Position numbers and translations under genes: made by a program. A DNA stretch of 64,000 nt, taken from an uncultured Helicobacter sp. GTDB lineage: Bacteria > Campylobacterota > Campylobacteria > Campylobacterales > Helicobacteraceae. The stretch is taken from the NCBI RefSeq assembly GCF_910577135.1, contig NZ_CAJTLL010000007.1, forward strand, positions 1 to 64,000. Reading direction: 5' to 3'. Every line of letters begins with the position of its first letter. The first letter of the stretch is position 1. Below the pieces are notes generated by a model that ran no database searches, was not told the DNA's origin, and was given only the letters and a program-made list of their open reading frames with translations. Positions 60,954-64,000 of this stretch are shown here, piece by piece.

Positions 60954-62261
60954 ATGCGTATTACAAAAATTACTCCCGCCAAATGTTTTGAATGTGAATT
61001 TGATGATATTGCCACGGATAAGTCTATTTCGCATCGTTCGGCCATGTTTGCGCTTTTGGCAGATTCTCCTTGTGAAGTGGAGGGCTACCTTATGGGTGAG
61101 GATACGCTCCATACATTGCAAATCGCACGTGAGTTAGGACTTGTGGTAGAGCAGAGCACAAATACCCTAAAGCTTATCCCGCCTCATCATATCAATGAGC
61201 CGCACAAAGTGCTTGACTGCGGTAATGCCGGGACGGGAATGCGGCTATTTGCAGGATTATTAAGCGGTGTGAAGGGGCATTTTGTGTTAAGTGGTGATGA
61301 GTATCTTAATGCACGTCCTATGAGGCGGATCGTTGAGCCTTTAAATAGCATTGGGGCGTGCATTAGAGGGAGGAATAATAATGCCTATGCACCTTTAAGC
61401 ATTGTAGGAGGGCATTTACAAGCTTTTGATTATACAAGTCCTATTGCCTCTGCGCAAGTAAAAAGTGCGATGATACTTGCAGGATTGCGCTCTCAAGGTC
61501 GTTCAAGATTCTATGAGCCATTTTTAAGCCGCAATCATACGGAAAATATGCTACGCGGTATGGGTGTGCAAATACAAAGCAAGGAAAATGAAAATGGTGG
61601 GTATGAAGTGTGTTTTGAGGGGCAGCCTTATAAAAAGTTAAAATCTTTTCATATTAAAATACCTGCTGATCCATCAAGTGCGTTTTATTTTGCTGTCGCT
61701 GCGTGTGTGTTAGAATCTAAAGTAAAGCTTAAAAATGTGCTTTTAAACAAAACGCGCATTGAAGCATTTAAGATATTAGAATCTATGGGTGCGGAGGTGA
61801 CCTATCATCGTCATCACTCGCTTTATGAGGAGGTGGGCGATATTGAAGTATATGGTAAAAGCCTAAGGGCGATTGAGGTAACTGATAATATCGCTTGGCT
61901 TATTGATGAGATTCCGGCTTTAAGTATTTGTTTTGCAGTGGCAAAAGGCACATCACGCGTTTGCAATGCTAAAGAATTGCGCGTTAAAGAGAGTGATAGA
62001 ATCCGTGCGGTTGTGAGCAATCTACGCAGTATGGGGATTGTATGTGATGAGTTTGAAGATGGATTTAGCGTATGCGGAGGAGAGTTAAAAAGGGCTAGGG
62101 TATCATCTTTTGGCGACCATCGTATTGCTATGAGCTTTGCTATCGCACAGCTTGTGTGCGGGGGAGAGATAGCAGATAGTGCTTGTATTGATGTGTCTTT
62201 CCCGCAATTCCTTGCATATTTATCGCATATTACATCTGTGGAGAATGCAAATGAGGGTTAA
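60954..62261 (+). CDS. aroA: 5-enolpyruvylshikimate-3-phosphate synthase
   Basis: A 435-residue shikimate-pathway enzyme. Motifs: DKSISHRSAMFALLAD with the phosphoenolpyruvate Lys, GNAGTGMRLFAGLLSG (the glyphosate-site loop; Ala at the position of E. coli Gly96), RPMRRIVEPL, and RVKESDRIRAV with FGDHRIAMSFAI near the end. The Ala in the loop places it with class II-like, less glyphosate-sensitive forms, by inference. It overlaps ispH by 11 bases. Confidence 0.96.
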   Translation: MRITKITPAKCFECEFDDIATDKSISHRSAMFALLADSPCEVEGYLMGEDTLHTLQIARELGLVVEQSTNTLKLIPPHHINEPHKVLDCGNAGTGMRLFAGLLSGVKGHFVLSGDEYLNARPMRRIVEPLNSIGACIRGRNNNAYAPLSIVGGHLQAFDYTSPIASAQVKSAMILAGLRSQGRSRFYEPFLSRNHTENMLRGMGVQIQSKENENGGYEVCFEGQPYKKLKSFHIKIPADPSSAFYFAVAACVLESKVKLKNVLLNKTRIEAFKILESMGAEVTYHRHHSLYEEVGDIEVYGKSLRAIEVTDNIAWLIDEIPALSICFAVAKGTSRVCNAKELRVKESDRIRAVVSNLRSMGIVCDEFEDGFSVCGGELKRARVSSFGDHRIAMSFAIAQLVCGGEIADSACIDVSFPQFLAYLSHITSVENANEG

Positions 62262-63072
62262 ACTTGCAGAGAAATATGGCTTTTGCTTTGGAGTGAAAAG
62301 GGCTATTCATATTGCCGAGGGTAATCGTAATGCCACAACTTTTGGCCCGCTTATACATAATGTAAAGGAAATTGAGCGACTGCAAAGGGACTTTGGCGTG
62401 AGTTTAAGCGAGACTTTGCAGCAAGCTCAAGATTCTCAAAGTGTGATTGTGCGCACACACGGGATTACAAAAGGGGATTTGGAATCTTTACGAGAGCGTA
62501 AGACAAAGATCATAGATGCTACTTGCCCTTTTGTAACCAAGCCGCAAAATATTGTAGAGAAAATGTCTAAAGAGGGCTATCAAATCATTATTTTTGGCGA
62601 TAAGGATCACCCCGAAGTGAAGGGGGTGGCGAGCTATGGTGAAAATGTGGTGATTGTGGCAAGTGTTGAAGAAATAACCAAATGCAAGTTGCGAAAGAAG
62701 ATAGCGCTTGTTTCTCAAACGACCAAACAGCCCGAACAATTTGGCAAAATTGCTGCATTCCTTGCCTCAAGGGTTAATGAGCTGCGCGTGTTTAATACTA
62801 TTTGCAACGCCACATTTGAGAATCAAAGGGCAGCCCTTGAATTAAGCCAAGAGGTGGATATAATGATTATCGTAGGGGGAAAAAACTCTTCAAATACCAA
62901 GCAGCTTTTAAAGATTGCCCAAACGCACTGCAATGATAGTTATTTAGTGGAAGATAAAAATGAATTACAAAAGCAATGGTTTAGGGATAAAAAGTTATGT
63001 GGGATTACAGCGGGAGCTTCTACTCCCGATTGGATTATAGAGGGTGTGAAGGCAGAAATAGAACAAATTTAG
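62251..63072 (+). CDS. ispH: 4-hydroxy-3-methylbut-2-enyl diphosphate reductase
   Basis: A 273-residue iron-sulfur enzyme giving IPP and DMAPP at the end of the MEP pathway. The three cluster Cys are in YGFCFGVKRA (near residue 12), DATCPFV (near 92) and FNTICNAT (near 190). The substrate His are in GPLIHN and RTHGI, and NSSNTKQL follows. ATG at 62251, inside the last codons of aroA, has GGAG eight bases upstream; a longer open frame is not needed. Confidence 0.95.
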   Translation: MRVKLAEKYGFCFGVKRAIHIAEGNRNATTFGPLIHNVKEIERLQRDFGVSLSETLQQAQDSQSVIVRTHGITKGDLESLRERKTKIIDATCPFVTKPQNIVEKMSKEGYQIIIFGDKDHPEVKGVASYGENVVIVASVEEITKCKLRKKIALVSQTTKQPEQFGKIAAFLASRVNELRVFNTICNATFENQRAALELSQEVDIMIIVGGKNSSNTKQLLKIAQTHCNDSYLVEDKNELQKQWFRDKKLCGITAGASTPDWIIEGVKAEIEQI

Positions 63073-63123
63073 GAGATTTTTATGTATGTATGTTGTTCTT
63101 TAAGCTATGGCAAGGTTTGCTTT

Positions 63124-63131
63124 GCTAGAAT
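63124..63131 (+). promoter_or_regulatory. Extended -10 (TGCTAGAAT) for rpsA
   Basis: TG-C-TAGAAT, 36 nt before the rpsA ATG. Confidence 0.5.
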
Positions 63132-63166
63132 CTTAAGAATTTAATCTTAATACATAAAGGGTATTG

Positions 63167-64000
63167 ATGTTAGTCAATTTAGATCATGATGACTTTTTAA
63201 ATGATGAAGAAGATTTTGCAAGTTTGTTAGAAGCAAGTGAGAAAAAGGCTGCCACAGGCGCGATTCAAACGGGCGAAATCGTAGAAATCAATGATGAATA
63301 TGCAATGGTAGCTATTGCAAATGAAAAAAGCGAAGCAAAATTAAAAGTATCTGAGATTACTGATGAAAAAGGCAATGTGCTATTTAACAAGAATGATAAG
63401 ATTGAAGTATTTGTAACATATGGTCGAGGAGGACCAAGTGCGTCATATACAAAAGCACAAAAGATGAAAAAAATTGTTGAGAAAATTGCCCAGTTAGCAG
63501 ATGACTATCAAGATAAAATCATAGAAGCAAAGGTGATTAAAAGAAATAAAGGCGGCTATGTAATGGAGTATGATGGTGTAGATATATTCTTGCCACGTAG
63601 AGATTCTGCAATACGTGAAGATGACAAGGCTATGGGTAGAATCTACAAGGTAGTCATTGTTAATATTGATAAGGAAAATAACTCAATCATCGTATCGCGC
63701 AAACGATTCTTTGAGATTGATGATAAGCAACGTAAAGCATTAAGTGGCAAGTTTTTACAAAATGATGAGGCACAAACAGGTCTTATAAAGAAAATAGCAC
63801 CTTTTGGAATCTTTGTCGATGTGGGTGGTGTAGAAGGACTTGTGCATTATACAGAGCTTAGCCATAAAGGACCTATTAATCCAGCCAAGAAATTTAAAGA
63901 GGGCGATGAGGTGATGGTAAAAGTGCTAGGATATGATGAGAAAAAGCGCAGACTTTCTCTTTCTATGAAAGCACTTGGCGATGACCCGTGGGCAGAGATT
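63167..64000 (+). CDS. rpsA: Small ribosomal subunit protein bS1 (5' part; runs off the window)
   Basis: The first 278 codons of ribosomal protein S1, which binds mRNA on the 30S subunit. S1 beta-barrel motifs can be seen: the first at about 35-100 (TGEIVEINDEYAMVAIANEK), the second at about 120-180 (AKVIKRNKGGYVMEYDGVDI), the third at about 205-275 (GLIKKIAPFGIFVDVGGVEG, ending RRLSLSMKAL). The rest of the repeats lies outside. ATG at 63167 has AAAGGG five bases before it. The order aroA-ispH-rpsA matches H. pylori. Confidence 0.95.
   Translation, partial: MLVNLDHDDFLNDEEDFASLLEASEKKAATGAIQTGEIVEINDEYAMVAIANEKSEAKLKVSEITDEKGNVLFNKNDKIEVFVTYGRGGPSASYTKAQKMKKIVEKIAQLADDYQDKIIEAKVIKRNKGGYVMEYDGVDIFLPRRDSAIREDDKAMGRIYKVVIVNIDKENNSIIVSRKRFFEIDDKQRKALSGKFLQNDEAQTGLIKKIAPFGIFVDVGGVEGLVHYTELSHKGPINPAKKFKEGDEVMVKVLGYDEKKRRLSLSMKALGDDPWAEI

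Noticed and set aside
1..64000. CRISPR array or complete insertion sequence
   Set aside because: No regularly spaced repeats of 24-40 bp and no transposase or integrase gene were seen in the window.

Overview
The window looks like chromosomal DNA of a Helicobacter (Campylobacterota), most likely an enterohepatic species rather than H. pylori. The base composition is low in G+C, promoters are -10 boxes without clear -35 boxes, and gene order repeatedly matches H. pylori blocks as I remember them: plsC/ctpA; arsR-arsS-hemB; nif3-flgZ-waaA; rplY-pth-LptF/G permease; pyrD-M16 protease-dapA-SDR; DUF1882-glyA-lysS-cvpA; flgI-flgJ-flgS; aroA-ispH-rpsA. The presence of purC, purS, purQ and purB argues against H. 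pylori, which lacks de novo purine synthesis. No database search was possible; all homology is by eye.

Layout. 1-3.4 kb: a 5'-truncated repeat-rich surface protein remnant, then ttcA, a 40-codon membrane microprotein, a YajR-like MFS transporter and a cyclophilin, all on the minus strand. 3.5-9.5 kb: a degenerate trypsin-fold secreted protein, ctpA, purC-purS-purQ, a BatD/SH3-like membrane protein, plsC and tRNA-Ala(GGC). 9.5-13.7 kb: two small conserved hypotheticals, a structured non-coding stretch with two terminator-like C-loop hairpins, then arsR-arsS-hemB. 13.8-17.2 kb (minus): a nitrilase-like protein without the catalytic Cys, a YwqK repeat protein, a doubtful small ORF and purB. 17.4-27.1 kb: nif3, flgZ, waaA, an RluA enzyme, a YqiA-like esterase, two small minus-strand ORFs, gltA, rplY, pth, an LptF/G permease, atpB and a ThiE-like protein. 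27.2-32.5 kb: truD, alr, cytochrome c553 and recR (minus), dnaJ (plus), and a broken sir2 gene. 33-38.8 kb: pyrD with an AT-hook-like tail, M16 protease, dapA, a FabL-like SDR and lnt. 39-41.9 kb: an outer-membrane barrel, a TPR/glycosyltransferase-like protein and a decayed gene. 41.9-49.6 kb (minus): one compact run, cvpA-lysS-glyA-DUF1882-SPOR protein-wbpB-wbpD-wbpA. 50-57.9 kb: mqnP-like prenyltransferase, two hypotheticals, an aminotransferase, a probable two-protein Kdo hydrolase, an LtaS-like enzyme and an MnmC-like methyltransferase. 58-64 kb: a C11 tract and A+T-rich DNA, tRNA-Pro(GGG), flgI-flgJ-flgS, aroA-ispH and the start of rpsA.

Themes. Much of the window serves the cell envelope: phosphatidate synthesis (PlsC), Kdo transfer (WaaA), probable LPS export (LptF/G), probable Kdo trimming, nucleotide-sugar synthesis (WbpA/B/D), lipoprotein acylation (Lnt), SPOR and CvpA proteins. 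The flagellar genes flgZ, flgI, flgJ and flgS connect to the RpoN circuit. The best leads for something undescribed are the AT-hook-like tail on PyrD, the candidate small RNA upstream of arsR, the tRNA-Pro with a paired 19/56 change, two microproteins, and two pseudoenzyme-like proteins (CtpA neighbour and nitrilase homologue).
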